Below are positions 17,614 through 28,575 of a stretch of 64,000 bases of DNA, piece after piece. The notes below the pieces were generated by a model that was not told the origin of the DNA, searched no databases, and saw nothing but the letters and a program-made list of their open reading frames with translations. A program made the position numbers and the translations under genes. How positions within the stretch are numbered: the stretch's first letter is position 1; each line of letters opens with the position of its first letter. Source of the DNA: a beta proteobacterium L13 (GTDB taxonomy: Bacteria; Pseudomonadota; Gammaproteobacteria; Burkholderiales; Chromobacteriaceae); assembly GCA_000335715.1 (NCBI GenBank), contig AMYZ01000001.1, positions 62,001 to 126,000 on the forward strand. Direction: 5' to 3'.

Positions 17614-18048
17614 CTAGGGGGTGTCGTGGCAAGCGCAGGCGTCGCCGCTAGCCGCGTCATCCAGTGTTTTCAGAATGCCGCAGTCCGCCAGTGTATGCGG
17701 GCTATCGCAGCGGGCACGCAGCAGCAACAGCTGCTGTTCCAAGCGTTGTAGTGCTTCTATCTGGCTGTGTACACGGCTGATTTGCTGGTCGATCAGGGCA
17801 TTGACGCGGTCGCAGGGCTCGGCGGCCGGTTGCTGGTGAAAACCGGCCAGCAGGCGGATATCGGCCAGCGGCATGCCCAGCGAGCGGCAGTGCAGAATAA
17901 AAGCCAGCTGTTCCAGGTGGCGTTGTTCGTAGCGGCGGTAGCCGCTGCTGCTGCGTGCCGGTGCCGGCAGCAAACCTTCGCGCTCGTAGTAGCGGATGGT
18001 TTCACTCTCGCAGCCGGTGCGTTTTGCCAGTTCGCCGATTTGCATCAT
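17614..18048 (-). CDS. MerR family Cd(II)/Pb(II)-type metal regulator
   Basis: The 144-aa regulator has an N-terminal MerR helix-turn-helix (QIGELAKRTGCESETIRYYEREGLLP), a dimerisation helix, and metal-binding cysteines like CadR/PbrR: one in EPCDRVNALID, two in RCDSPHTLADCGI, plus a Cys/His tail (ACACHD). It is divergent from a heavy-metal ATPase whose promoter has the 19-bp spacer that MerR proteins untwist. Start ATG 18048 or 18045. The metal identity (Cd, Pb, Zn) is inferred from the cysteine pattern. Confidence 0.88.
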   Translation of the reverse strand: MMQIGELAKRTGCESETIRYYEREGLLPAPARSSSGYRRYEQRHLEQLAFILHCRSLGMPLADIRLLAGFHQQPAAEPCDRVNALIDQQISRVHSQIEALQRLEQQLLLLRARCDSPHTLADCGILKTLDDAASGDACACHDTP

Positions 18049-18062
18049 TTTCTCCTCAGGGC

Positions 18063-18093
18063 TTGACCTTATAGTAGCTACAGGGTTTGCAAT
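18063..18093 (+). promoter_or_regulatory. MerR-type promoter/operator of the metal ATPase
   Basis: TTGACC (18063-18068), a 19-bp spacer and TGCAAT (18088-18093). The spacer carries the imperfect dyad ACCTTATAG...CTACAGGGT (18066-18086), much like known CadR/ZntR operators. The over-long spacer is the hallmark of MerR-activated promoters. Confidence 0.85.
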
Positions 18094-18122
18094 AGCACAA
18101 GCACGCTTTTGTGGAGACCAGC

Positions 18123-20447
<2,325 letters not shown>

Positions 20448-20486
20448 GTACAGCGCTGGCGGTGTGGCGGCTTGGCTGGCAGGCCG

Positions 20487-20798
20487 CTACACCTTCATGC
20501 CACGCATGCCGGCAACACGGAACGGGTACAGCTCGGCCACCATCACCCCGCCGCTTACCACCGGGTCGGCTTGCATGATGGCGCGGGCCTCGCTTTCTAT
20601 CCCCGTCATCACCAGCACCATGGCAAAGTCCTGGCCGTTATCGGCGGTAGTGCGGCCGAACAGGGTGACCTTGCCAGCCAGGCACAAGTCGTCCAGGTAG
20701 CAGGTGTGCTGGCTGATGCACTCGGCCTCGTGGTCGCTCAAACCGGCGCGCAGCATATCGGGGCGGGTAGGGCGTAGCAGGTAAAGGTAGTGATGCAT
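20487..20798 (-). CDS. YciI family protein
   Basis: About 103 aa starting MHHYLYLLRPTRPDML, ending after MVAELYPFRVAG. This small ferredoxin-like fold family is widespread and poorly defined; a conserved His/Asp pair suggests an enzyme or binding role (see ISQHTCYLDDL and the ADPVVSGGVM segment). ATG 20798 was chosen because the family begins this way; an upstream ATG at 20819 would overlap the preceding gene. It starts 4 bases after the putative metalloprotease gene and is probably co-transcribed with it. Confidence 0.75.
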   Translation of the reverse strand: MHHYLYLLRPTRPDMLRAGLSDHEAECISQHTCYLDDLCLAGKVTLFGRTTADNGQDFAMVLVMTGIESEARAIMQADPVVSGGVMVAELYPFRVAGMRGMKV

Positions 20799-20802
20799 GG
20801 TG

Positions 20803-21417
20803 TCATGCCTGTGTATCAATGCCGCGACCTTGCAGGGCGGGGGCCGTGCTGTCTTGCGGCTGGTAGGTTTTCTCTATGCTATTGCCAGCCTGGCGGGCTG
20901 CGGCCTGCTCGGCCATGGCCTGTAGCGCCATCTGTCTCGCCTGTGCGGCCACGGCCTGGTCCTGGCCGGATGGCTCGGCAGGGGCCAGGGCGGCACGCTG
21001 TACGGCCTGGGCCTTGCGCAGGGTATCTTCCGGTGTGCGGCCCGGGCTCACGTCGATGTTCACGTGGCCACCCACGGCATAGCGTTTGCCGTCCGGGCCT
21101 TGCTGGTAGCTGTAGCTGGGGCCGCTGACACTCACGCCGCTAGCTGCCGCCATGTGTGCCTGTTCGTGGGCGCGCACTTCGCTATCCCGCGCTTTCAGCT
21201 GCGCTACCTGTTTTTCTTCCTCTTCACTCAGCGTGGCCGTCCCGTTCTGGCTGCGGCCTGCACCACTGGCGGCGCTGGCGCTGGCTTGCTGGCCTGGCGT
21301 GCTGCCCGCCAGGCAGCGGCGGCACTGGCAACCCGGGTCGCAGCTACCCGCCAGCCTGCTGGCTGGGGGGCTGTAGGCGCTGCCATAGTTGGCCGCAGTG
21401 GTGGCGCTTATACTCAT
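20803..21417 (-). CDS. Putative metalloprotease, SprA-related family
   Basis: The 204-aa protein has a low-complexity N-terminus, then LSEEEEKQVAQLKARDSEVRAHEQAHMAAASG with an HEQAH zinc-protease-like HExxH motif, followed by SYSYQQGPDGKRYAVGGHVNIDVSPG. This is the SprA-related family of predicted metalloproteases; no substrate is established that I can name. The C-terminus is Ala/Gln rich. No obvious signal peptide. A TTGGCCGCA copy lies near its start (21391-21399). Confidence 0.7.
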   Translation of the reverse strand: MSISATTAANYGSAYSPPASRLAGSCDPGCQCRRCLAGSTPGQQASASAASGAGRSQNGTATLSEEEEKQVAQLKARDSEVRAHEQAHMAAASGVSVSGPSYSYQQGPDGKRYAVGGHVNIDVSPGRTPEDTLRKAQAVQRAALAPAEPSGQDQAVAAQARQMALQAMAEQAAARQAGNSIEKTYQPQDSTAPALQGRGIDTQA

Positions 21418-21510
21418 TTCTATCGGGTGATACGCTGTTGCCTATAAGCATAGACCATAAAAAACGGCCTGCTGTCAGCAGCAGGCCGCACATGTCAAGC
21501 AGGTATCCGT

Positions 21511-23271
21511 TCAGGCCTGGCGCTCGCCCGTCTGCAGGCGCCACAATGCCGCGTAGCTGCCGTTTTGTGCCAGCAGCAGCGCGTGGGTGCCCGATTCCAC
21601 TATCTGGCCGTGCTCCATCACGTGGATGCAGTCGGCGTGGCGTACGGTAGACAGGCGGTGCGCAATCACCAGCGTGGTGCGCCCGCGCGATACTACGTCC
21701 AGCGAGCGCTGGATGGCGGCCTCGGTTTCGTTGTCTACCGCGCTGGTGGCTTCGTCCAGTATCAGGATGCGCGGGTCTTTCAGGATGGCGCGCGCCAGGG
21801 CCAGGCGCTGGCGCTGGCCGCCGGATAGCTTCTGGCCGCGTTCGCCCACCGGGGTGTCGTAGCCCTGCGGCAGGCGGGCGATGAACTCGTGCGCCTCGGC
21901 GGCGCGCGCGGCGGCTTCGATGGCGCTGCGGCCAACCTGGCTCATGCCGTAGGCAATATTGTCGGCCACGCTGCCATCGGTCAGGAATACGTCCTGGCTG
22001 ACGTAGCCAATCTGGCGGCGCAGGTCGGTAAGCGACAGCTCGCGGATATCGTGGCCATCCAGCCTTATCGCCCCGGCCGGTGCCTCATAAAAACGCAGTA
22101 ACAGCTTGACCAGCGTGCTCTTGCCCGAGCCGGTGGCGCCCACGAAAGCCACGGTGCGGCCAGCAGGCACGGTAAGTGACACATTGTGCAGCACGGTGAG
22201 GTCGCCGTAGCCGAATGACAGGTTTTCGAAAGCCAGGCTGCCGGATACTGTAGCGGTTGGCAGCGCTCTGCCATCGTACGGTATCGAGACGGGTGTGGAG
22301 AGCACGTCAAGCACACGGTCGATGGCGGTCATCGAGCGCTGGTACAGGTCGGCAATATCGGCCAGCCCCACCAGTGGCCACAGCAGCCGCTGGGTGAGGT
22401 ACACCAGCACCGAATAGCTGCCAACACCGATTTCGCCGTGCAGCGCCAGCCAGCCGCCGTACACCAGCGTTACCACGAAGCCGGCCAGAATGGCCATGCG
22501 GATCACCGGGATAATGGCCGACGACAGGCGGATGGCCGCCGCGTTGGTCTGGCGGTAGTGCTCGCTGGCCTGGCGGATATGTTCGGCCTCGAACGCTTCG
22601 GCGGTAAACGCCTTGATGGTGGCAATGCCCAGCAGGTTGTTGCTGAGGCGGCCGTTGATCACCCCGGCGGCTTCGCGCACGGCGCTGTAGCGCGGGGCAA
22701 TGCGTTTCTGGAACCAGAACGTGCCCACCAGAATCAGCGGTACCGGAAACAGCGCCAGCATGGCCAGCTGCGGTGCCAGGTAAAAGAACACGGCACCGAC
22801 CATAATGGAGGAACACACCACCTGGATGATGCTGTTGGCGCCACCGTTCAGAAAGCGTTCCATCTGGTTGATGTCATCATTCAGGATGGACATCAGGCTG
22901 CCGGTGCGCTTGTCTTCAAAGTAAGACAGTGGCAGCTTTTGTACATGGCCGTAGGCGTCCAGGCGCAGTACGTGCTGCAGGTTTTGCGCCAGGTTGCGCC
23001 AGCGCAGCTGGTACAGGTATTCGAACAGTGATTCGCCCGCCCAGATCAACACCGTGAGCCCGCCCAGCCACAACAGTTGATCAAAGCTGTCGGTAATGCC
23101 CAGGCGTGCCAGAAAGGAATCCTGTTTGCTTACCACCACATCGACGGCCACGCCGATCAGTACTTCGGGCAGGATATCGAAAAACTTGTTGATGGCAGAA
23201 AATGCCGAGGCAAGATAAGCATCTCGCCGGTACTGGCGGGCATAATGAAAGAGCCGTGACAGGGATGACAT
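21511..23271 (-). CDS. ABC transporter, fused permease-ATPase (MsbA/lipid-exporter type)
   Basis: About 586 aa from ATG 23271 ([16 protein letters not shown]). An N-terminal six-helix exporter domain (to about 300) precedes a C-terminal ATPase with Walker [10 protein letters not shown], signature [14 protein letters not shown], Walker [11 protein letters not shown] and the H-loop AHRLSTV. This half-transporter would act as a homodimer exporting a hydrophobic molecule; the substrate is unknown. A longer frame reaching a TTG at 23346 overlaps the divergent thioesterase start and is less likely. It carries one repeat core (21927). Confidence 0.85.
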   Translation of the reverse strand: MSSLSRLFHYARQYRRDAYLASAFSAINKFFDILPEVLIGVAVDVVVSKQDSFLARLGITDSFDQLLWLGGLTVLIWAGESLFEYLYQLRWRNLAQNLQHVLRLDAYGHVQKLPLSYFEDKRTGSLMSILNDDINQMERFLNGGANSIIQVVCSSIMVGAVFFYLAPQLAMLALFPVPLILVGTFWFQKRIAPRYSAVREAAGVINGRLSNNLLGIATIKAFTAEAFEAEHIRQASEHYRQTNAAAIRLSSAIIPVIRMAILAGFVVTLVYGGWLALHGEIGVGSYSVLVYLTQRLLWPLVGLADIADLYQRSMTAIDRVLDVLSTPVSIPYDGRALPTATVSGSLAFENLSFGYGDLTVLHNVSLTVPAGRTVAFVGATGSGKSTLVKLLLRFYEAPAGAIRLDGHDIRELSLTDLRRQIGYVSQDVFLTDGSVADNIAYGMSQVGRSAIEAAARAAEAHEFIARLPQGYDTPVGERGQKLSGGQRQRLALARAILKDPRILILDEATSAVDNETEAAIQRSLDVVSRGRTTLVIAHRLSTVRHADCIHVMEHGQIVESGTHALLLAQNGSYAALWRLQTGERQA

Positions 23272-23345
23272 GGTATCGGGCTGGTATGAGGGGATCGGCG
23301 ATTGTACGCCGCCATGCAATAAGAATGGAATGGGAATAAGTAGCA

Positions 23346-23831
23346 ATGACTGAACACTCTGTTAACCAGCGAGAGCTCACCATGTCGGTGCTGATGACGC
23401 CGGACATGGCCAATTTTTCCGGCAACGTTCACGGCGGGGTACTGCTCAAGTTACTGGACCAGGTGGCCTACGCCTGCGCCAGCCGCTACGCCGGCTGTTA
23501 TGTGGTGACGCTGTCGGTAGACCAGGTACTGTTCAAACAGCCCATCCACGTAGGCGAGATGGTTACCTTTCTGGCCAGCGTGAACCATGTTGGCCGCACC
23601 TCCATGGAAGTGGGCATCAAGGTAGTAGCCGAGAACATCCAGCAGCGCACCGTGCGCCATACCAATAGCTGCTACTTCACCATGGTGGCCTGGGCCGACG
23701 GCAAAGCCATGCCGGTGCCGCCGCTAGCGCTGGAGAGCGATACCCATAAAAAGCGCTTTCGCGAAGCCGAGATCCGCAAGCAGATGCGGCTGGAAGCCGA
23801 GCAACGCATGCAGCAGGCAGGCCATGCATGA
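23346..23831 (+). CDS. Acyl-CoA thioesterase, YciA/hot-dog type
   Basis: The 161-aa hot-dog fold protein hydrolyses acyl-CoA. Seen: MTPDMANFSGNVHGGVLLKLLDQVAYACA, with the NVHGG motif that carries the catalytic region in this family, and a basic coiled tail (KKRFREAEIRKQMRLEAEQRM). It is divergent from the ABC exporter and overlaps the following acetyltransferase gene by 4 bases, so these two are one operon. A TTGGCCGCA core lies in frame at 23590. Confidence 0.85.
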   Translation: MTEHSVNQRELTMSVLMTPDMANFSGNVHGGVLLKLLDQVAYACASRYAGCYVVTLSVDQVLFKQPIHVGEMVTFLASVNHVGRTSMEVGIKVVAENIQQRTVRHTNSCYFTMVAWADGKAMPVPPLALESDTHKKRFREAEIRKQMRLEAEQRMQQAGHA

Positions 23832-24274
23832 ATGAGGGCCTGATCCCGCTGACGGCGCTGGACAAATCGCGCGCCTACGCCATCTACTGCGCCGGTATGC
23901 AGGGCAAGCTCAGCCGCTGCGCCGGCTGGGATCCAGTGTTGCAGCGGCAGGGCTTCGAGCAGAGTTTTACCGCCGGAACGCTGTTCTGGTACCGCCACCA
24001 GGGCCAGGAGGTGGCCTTGCTGAGCCTGTCGCGCCGCGATTATGGTCTGCACGTGCATCTGCTGGTGGTGCTCGATCAGTGGCGCCGCCAGGGTATGGGG
24101 CGGCGCGTGCTGGCGCACCTGCACGGCCTGAGCAGCGGCCGCGTCACGCTCAGCTGCCTGCGCGACGACAAACCGGTACGCGCCTTTTATGCCGAAATGG
24201 GCTACCACATCGCCGGCATGGAGCCGGATTTTCTCAATCTGGAATGGCCTGGGCCGCAGGCCAGAGCAGGCTGA
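23828..24274 (+). CDS. GNAT family acetyltransferase
   Basis: The 148-aa protein has a GNAT acetyl-CoA fold: VVLDQWRRQGMGRRVLAHLH is the acetyl-CoA-binding R/QxxGxG/A segment, and ...LRDDKPVRAFYAEMGYHIAG is the family C-terminal motif. The substrate cannot be told. Its ATG lies inside the thioesterase stop (ATGA), indicating translational coupling. Confidence 0.8.
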   Translation: MNEGLIPLTALDKSRAYAIYCAGMQGKLSRCAGWDPVLQRQGFEQSFTAGTLFWYRHQGQEVALLSLSRRDYGLHVHLLVVLDQWRRQGMGRRVLAHLHGLSSGRVTLSCLRDDKPVRAFYAEMGYHIAGMEPDFLNLEWPGPQARAG

Positions 24275-24346
24275 CAGCGCTGTACGCCAGCTTGGGGTAG
24301 CCGCAGCTTTACCCTACAATGCGCGCCTCATTACCGAAAGCCCGCC

Positions 24347-25024
24347 ATGTCTGCTTACCAGCTCGTTCATACCCACCCGCAGTTTTACGTGATTCATAAA
24401 GCCCCGGGCGTCAGCTTTCACCGCGAAGACGACGCCCCCGGCCTGATGGACGCGCTGCGTGAAGGCCTGCAAGACGATGCGCTATGGCCGGTGCACCGGC
24501 TGGACCGCATCACCAGCGGCCTGATCGTGGTGGCGCGTAGCCAGGCCGCCGCCGCCGAGCTGGGTGCGGCCTTTGCCGGGCGCGAGGTGGAAAAATATTA
24601 CCTGGCGCTATCCGATGCCAAGCCGGCGCGCAAACAGGGCCTGATCAAGGGCGATATGGACAAGGGCCGTGGCGGCGCCTGGAAGTTGTGCAAAAGCGCG
24701 GCCAACCCTGCAGTGACCCAGTTTTTCAGCCACAGCCTGGCACCCGGCCTGCGCCTGTTCGTGCTGCGCCCGCGCACCGGCAAGACCCACCAGCTGCGTG
24801 TGGCGATGAAGTCGCTGGGCGCGCCCATCCTGGGCGATGCGCTATACGGTGGCAGCGCGGCCGACCGCGGTTACCTGCACGCTTACGCGCTGGCGTTCAC
24901 GCTGGCGGGCGAGCAGCACCGCTTTGTGTGCCCGCCGCAGTGGGGCGAACGTTGGCCGCAAGACGCACTGGCCGCCTACCTGGCGGCCAACCCGCCAACC
25001 GGCCTGCCGTGGCCGGTGCTGTAA
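24347..25024 (+). CDS. RluA-type pseudouridine synthase
   Basis: The 225-aa protein isomerises uridine to pseudouridine in RNA. The catalytic aspartate is in VHRLDRITSGLIVV, and the C-terminal RPRTGKTHQLRVAMKSLGAPILGD is the RluA signature. It lacks an N-terminal S4 domain and resembles the compact subfamily of RluA-like enzymes whose RNA target is not established. One TTGGCCGCA lies in frame at 24952. A bidirectional terminator follows. Confidence 0.88.
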   Translation: MSAYQLVHTHPQFYVIHKAPGVSFHREDDAPGLMDALREGLQDDALWPVHRLDRITSGLIVVARSQAAAAELGAAFAGREVEKYYLALSDAKPARKQGLIKGDMDKGRGGAWKLCKSAANPAVTQFFSHSLAPGLRLFVLRPRTGKTHQLRVAMKSLGAPILGDALYGGSAADRGYLHAYALAFTLAGEQHRFVCPPQWGERWPQDALAAYLAANPPTGLPWPVL

Positions 25025-25051
25025 GCGCTTGCCGGCTTCGAGGCAGGTATG

Positions 25052-25086
25052 AAAAAAGCCGGTCGCGTGCGCGAACCGGCTTTTTT
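25052..25086. terminator. Bidirectional terminator between the pseudouridine synthase and POT genes
   Basis: AAAAAAGCCGGT...ACCGGCTTTTTT stem with a GC-rich loop; A and T runs on both flanks serve the two convergent genes. Confidence 0.88.
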
Positions 25087-25101
25087 GCAGGCGGCTTGTG
25101 A

Positions 25102-26472
25102 TCAGCCCAGGCCGTGCATCATCTTTTTGAGCTTGCCCGACAGCAGGAACAGCACCAGTGCGGCGCCACCAGCCATCATCACAAACAGCATGAAGAAGTC
25201 GTGCAGGTTGGCCACGGTGTAGCCCATGAACACCGGCAGGGCCTTGCCAGGCTCCGGGTACAGGCCGGACAGTACGCCGGCAAATTTGTTGGCCAGCGCG
25301 CTGGACAGGAACCACACGCCCATCATCATCGATACCAGGCGGGCTGGTGACAGCTTCACCACCAGCGACAGGCCGATCGGCGACAGGCACAGCTCGCCGA
25401 AGGTGTGGATGCTGTACAGGCTGATCAGCCACAGCATGCTGACTTTCACGCCCGGCTCCAGGCCGTTCACGCCCAGTGCGATGATCAGGTAGCCGATGGC
25501 CAGCAGCAGCAAGCCGATAGCCATTTTCATCGGCGAGTTCGGCTCCAGGCCCTTCTTGCCCAGCGTCAGCCACAGCCAGGCAAACAGCGGCGCGCACACC
25601 ACGATTACCACCGGGTTGATGCTCTGGAAGAACGAAGCCGGAATAGTCCAGCCCAGCAGCTGGCGGTTGGTCTGCTCTTCGGCAAAGAAGGTCAGCGAGG
25701 CGCCGGCCTGCTCGAAGGCAGACCAGAAGAAGATCACGAAGGCCGACAGCAGCATGATCACGGCCAGGCGGTCTTTTTCTTCGCGCGTCAGCGGCGCGTG
25801 CTGGATCTTTTCGCCGCTTTCATGATGGCGTTTGGGCGGCAGGCCGATGGCCGCGCCTTCCGGTGTCACCAGGTAGCGGTTGCGCAAGCTCAGGAACAGC
25901 GCCAGCGACAGCAGCATGCCGATACCGGCTGCCAGAAAGCCCCATTTGAAGTCGGCCGGGTGGCCGGTATCGCCCAGCGTGCCGCACACCAGCGGCGCCA
26001 GCAGCGCGCCAGCGTTAATGCCCATATAGAACAGCGTGAAAGCGGAATCCACGCGCTTGTCGCCGGCCGGGTACAGCTGGCCCACCATCGACGAGATGTT
26101 TGGCTTGAACAGGCCGTTACCGGCAATAAGCAGCGCCAGGCCGCCGAACATCAGCGGGGTGGCGGTGGCTGGCTGCTGGTACAGCGTGGCGGCAAAGAAC
26201 ATGGCGAACTGGCCTGCAGCCATCAGCAGCGCACCGCTGACGATGGCGCGGCGGTTGCCCCAGTAACGGTCGGCAATGTAGCCGCCCAGCAGCGGCGCAA
26301 AGTACACCAGGCCGGTGTAGCTACCGTAGATTTCGGAGGCGTAGGCCTTGTCGAACATCAGCGCCTTCACCATGAACAGCACGAAGATGGCGCGCATGCC
26401 GTAGTAGCTGAAGCGTTCCCACATTTCGGTCACGAACAGCAGGTACAGACCGCGAGGGTGTTGTCGGTACAT
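25102..26472 (-). CDS. POT/PTR2 family proton-coupled oligopeptide transporter
   Basis: The 456-aa inner-membrane symporter for di/tripeptides has about 12-14 predicted helices. The family motif EMWERFSYYGMRA (ExxERFxYYG) is near the N-terminus and FTLFYMGINAGALLAPLVCG is the second signature. It is convergent with the pseudouridine synthase gene and divergent from the tryptophanase operon. Tryptophan-containing peptides could feed that operon, but this is only inferred from position; a dedicated TnaB permease is absent here. Confidence 0.88.
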   Translation of the reverse strand: MYRQHPRGLYLLFVTEMWERFSYYGMRAIFVLFMVKALMFDKAYASEIYGSYTGLVYFAPLLGGYIADRYWGNRRAIVSGALLMAAGQFAMFFAATLYQQPATATPLMFGGLALLIAGNGLFKPNISSMVGQLYPAGDKRVDSAFTLFYMGINAGALLAPLVCGTLGDTGHPADFKWGFLAAGIGMLLSLALFLSLRNRYLVTPEGAAIGLPPKRHHESGEKIQHAPLTREEKDRLAVIMLLSAFVIFFWSAFEQAGASLTFFAEEQTNRQLLGWTIPASFFQSINPVVIVVCAPLFAWLWLTLGKKGLEPNSPMKMAIGLLLLAIGYLIIALGVNGLEPGVKVSMLWLISLYSIHTFGELCLSPIGLSLVVKLSPARLVSMMMGVWFLSSALANKFAGVLSGLYPEPGKALPVFMGYTVANLHDFFMLFVMMAGGAALVLFLLSGKLKKMMHGLG

Positions 26473-26795
26473 GAGGGTCTTTCTCTAGTAGTGAGTGAGG
26501 TGCACAGCCCTGTTTTAATATGGCGGACTTTGGCAAGGGGTCGGATTGTGCTGATGCTTTGGCGTTAATGCAATATAAAAATGCGCATAAATGAACATTT
26601 ATGGCGTTATATTGTAATAAATAGATGAAACTTATTTGTTATGCATATTCGTATAGTGTAATTATTCCAGCCAGAATTGCATTGTTTCGCTATCGAATTG
26701 CTGCGCTGTAACATCGATAAATCTTGCTGGCTGGCAGCCGCTGGCGTAGGCTGCAGTGTGGCCCGCGCGGCCACCCGACACACTGGAGAACGTGC
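26473..26795. other. AT-rich intergenic region upstream of tnaC
   Basis: 323 bases between the divergent POT and tna units. Bases 26560-26690 are strikingly AT-rich compared with the rest of the window, with TTGTTA at 26636-26641 and overlapping TATAGT/TGTAAT/TAATTA matches downstream, so a tna promoter probably lies here. The exact -10 is ambiguous. No clear CRP site was found by eye. Confidence 0.5.
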
Positions 26796-26900
26796 ATGAA
26801 ACCGCTAGTTTGCCCCGCAGCAAGCAGCGCCTGCCGCAGCCTGCTGCCTAACTGGTATAACCTCGACGTTGTACTGGCCAACGACTTTCCCCGCGCCTGA
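26796..26900 (+). CDS. tnaC: TnaC leader peptide of the tryptophanase operon
   Basis: A 34-codon frame with GGAG upstream of ATG 26796. The peptide carries W20-Y-N-L-D24 and P32, followed by Arg-Ala-stop. In characterised TnaC peptides a Trp, the following xNxD and a Pro 12 residues after the Trp are needed to stall the ribosome when free tryptophan is high, which blocks Rho and allows tnaA transcription. Spacing Trp-to-Pro is exactly 12, as in E. coli; two residues after Pro resemble the Proteus variant. It lies about 200 bases before tnaA. Too short for routine gene callers. Confidence 0.82.
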   Translation: MKPLVCPAASSACRSLLPNWYNLDVVLANDFPRA

Positions 26901-27101
26901 TGCCCTCTGGCAGCTACCCGGCTGCCCGTCTGTTTTAAAGCCAATCTAAACAATCAATCGACACCTGTGGCCTTGCCACGCTGCTTTGCTGCGCGCCGTT
27001 ATCGCGCCGGCAGCGTGCCGCTACGCAGCCCCATCACGCCTGCTTTGCCTGCGTGCGGGGGCGTGTGGCAGCCAGGTTGGCCGCAGGCATGGAGCATCAA
27101 C
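26901..27101 (+). promoter_or_regulatory. tnaC-tnaA spacer, candidate Rho-dependent attenuation region
   Basis: 201 bases, C-rich with few Gs in its first part (after the tnaC stop), as expected for a Rho loading and termination region between tnaC and tnaA. The length is close to that in E. coli. It contains GGTTGGCCGCA at 27075-27085, just before the tnaA ribosome site. No intrinsic terminator was seen. Confidence 0.55.
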
Positions 27102-28490
27102 ATGGCACGACGCATCCCCGAACCGTTCCGCATCAAGATGGTAGAGCCCATCAAACAGACCACCCCAGAATACCGCCGCGAGGCACTGGCCGCCGCCGGC
27201 TGGAACCCCTTCCTGCTGCGCGGTGAAGACGTGTACATCGACCTGCTGACCGACAGCGGCACCGGCGCCATGTCGGACCGCCAGTGGGCCGGCGTGATGA
27301 TGGGCGACGAAGCCTACGCCGGTAGCCGCAACTTCTACGAGCTGGAAGCCACGGTGAAAGAGGTATTTGGCTACGCCCACACCCTGCCCACCCACCAGGG
27401 CCGTGGTGCCGAGCAGATTCTGTTCCCCGAGCTGGTAAAACGCTGCGGCAGCCAGCGGCCGGTGTTTTTGTCCAACTATCACTTTGATACCACCAAGGCG
27501 CACGTAGAGATTGCCGGCGCCCGTGCCATCAACGTGCTGACGCCGCAGGCGCTGGACACCACCACCGCTTACGACTGGAAAGGCGACTTCGACCTGCCGC
27601 GCCTGGCGGCGCTGATCGAAGAGCACGGCGCGGCCAACGTGGCCGGCCTGATCATCACCATCACCTGCAACAGCGCCGGTGGCCAACCGGTGAGCATGAA
27701 CAGCATCCGCGAGTCGGCCGCGCTGGCGCGCCGCCACGGCATTCCGGTGATCATCGACGCGGCGCGTTTTGCCGAAAACGCCTGGTTTATCCAGCAGCGC
27801 GACCCGGACTATGCCAAGCAGTCGGTGCCGGCCATCGTGTACGAGATGTTCAGCCACGGCGACATGTTCACCATGTCGGCCAAAAAGGACGCGCTGGTGA
27901 ACATCGGCGGCCTGTGTTGCTTCAAGGCTGACGAAGACCTGTTCCGCAGCGTGCAGGTACGCTGTGTGGCGATGGAAGGCTTTGTCACCTACGGCGGCCT
28001 GGCTGGCCGCGATATGGCTGCGCTGGCGGTGGGCCTGAAAGAGGGCATGGACGAGGGCTATCTGGCCTACCGTATCGGCCAGGTGGCTTACCTGGGCGAC
28101 AGGTTGGCCGCAGGCGGTATCCCGATCCAGACGCCCACTGGCGGCCACGCCGTGTTTGTGGACGCCAAAAAGCTGCTGCCGCACATCCCGGCCGGGCAGT
28201 TCCCCGCGCACGCGCTGGCCTGCGAGCTGTACCTGGAAGGCGGCATTCGCGGTGTGGAAATCGGCTCGCTGCTGCTGGGGCGCAACCCGGCCACCGGCGA
28301 GCAGGAGCCGTCGCCGTTCGAGTTGCTTCGCCTCACCATCCCGCGCCGCGTGTACACCAACGACCACATGGACTACATCGCCGACTGCCTGATCGACATC
28401 CAGCAGCGCGCTAGCAGCATCCGCGGCCTGGGCTTCGACTACGAGCCGCCTATCCTGCGCCACTTCACCGCGCGCCTGCATCCGCTGTAA
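27102..28490 (+). CDS. tnaA: Tryptophanase
   Basis: PLP enzyme that splits L-tryptophan to indole, pyruvate and ammonia. The start is ATG 27102 ([16 protein letters not shown]), giving 462 aa; the open frame reaches 26967 but that part is the leader spacer. Seen: [31 protein letters not shown], and the PLP lysine K262 in SAKKDALVN. The segment [16 protein letters not shown] has the tryptophanase pattern, not the tyrosine phenol-lyase Arg version. Regulation by TnaC is likely. One repeat core lies in frame at 28104. Confidence 0.94.
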   Translation: MARRIPEPFRIKMVEPIKQTTPEYRREALAAAGWNPFLLRGEDVYIDLLTDSGTGAMSDRQWAGVMMGDEAYAGSRNFYELEATVKEVFGYAHTLPTHQGRGAEQILFPELVKRCGSQRPVFLSNYHFDTTKAHVEIAGARAINVLTPQALDTTTAYDWKGDFDLPRLAALIEEHGAANVAGLIITITCNSAGGQPVSMNSIRESAALARRHGIPVIIDAARFAENAWFIQQRDPDYAKQSVPAIVYEMFSHGDMFTMSAKKDALVNIGGLCCFKADEDLFRSVQVRCVAMEGFVTYGGLAGRDMAALAVGLKEGMDEGYLAYRIGQVAYLGDRLAAGGIPIQTPTGGHAVFVDAKKLLPHIPAGQFPAHALACELYLEGGIRGVEIGSLLLGRNPATGEQEPSPFELLRLTIPRRVYTNDHMDYIADCLIDIQQRASSIRGLGFDYEPPILRHFTARLHPL

Positions 28491-28514
28491 GCCGTTTGAT
28501 TGTGATCGCTACCC

Positions 28515-28540
28515 ACCCCGCTGCACGCAGCGGGGTTTTT
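28515..28540 (+). terminator. Terminator of the tna operon
   Basis: ACCCCGCTGCACGCAGCGGGGT hairpin followed by five Ts. Confidence 0.88.
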
Positions 28541-28575
28541 CTTGTGCTTGTATAGTGCTGGCAGGAGGCAAAAAC

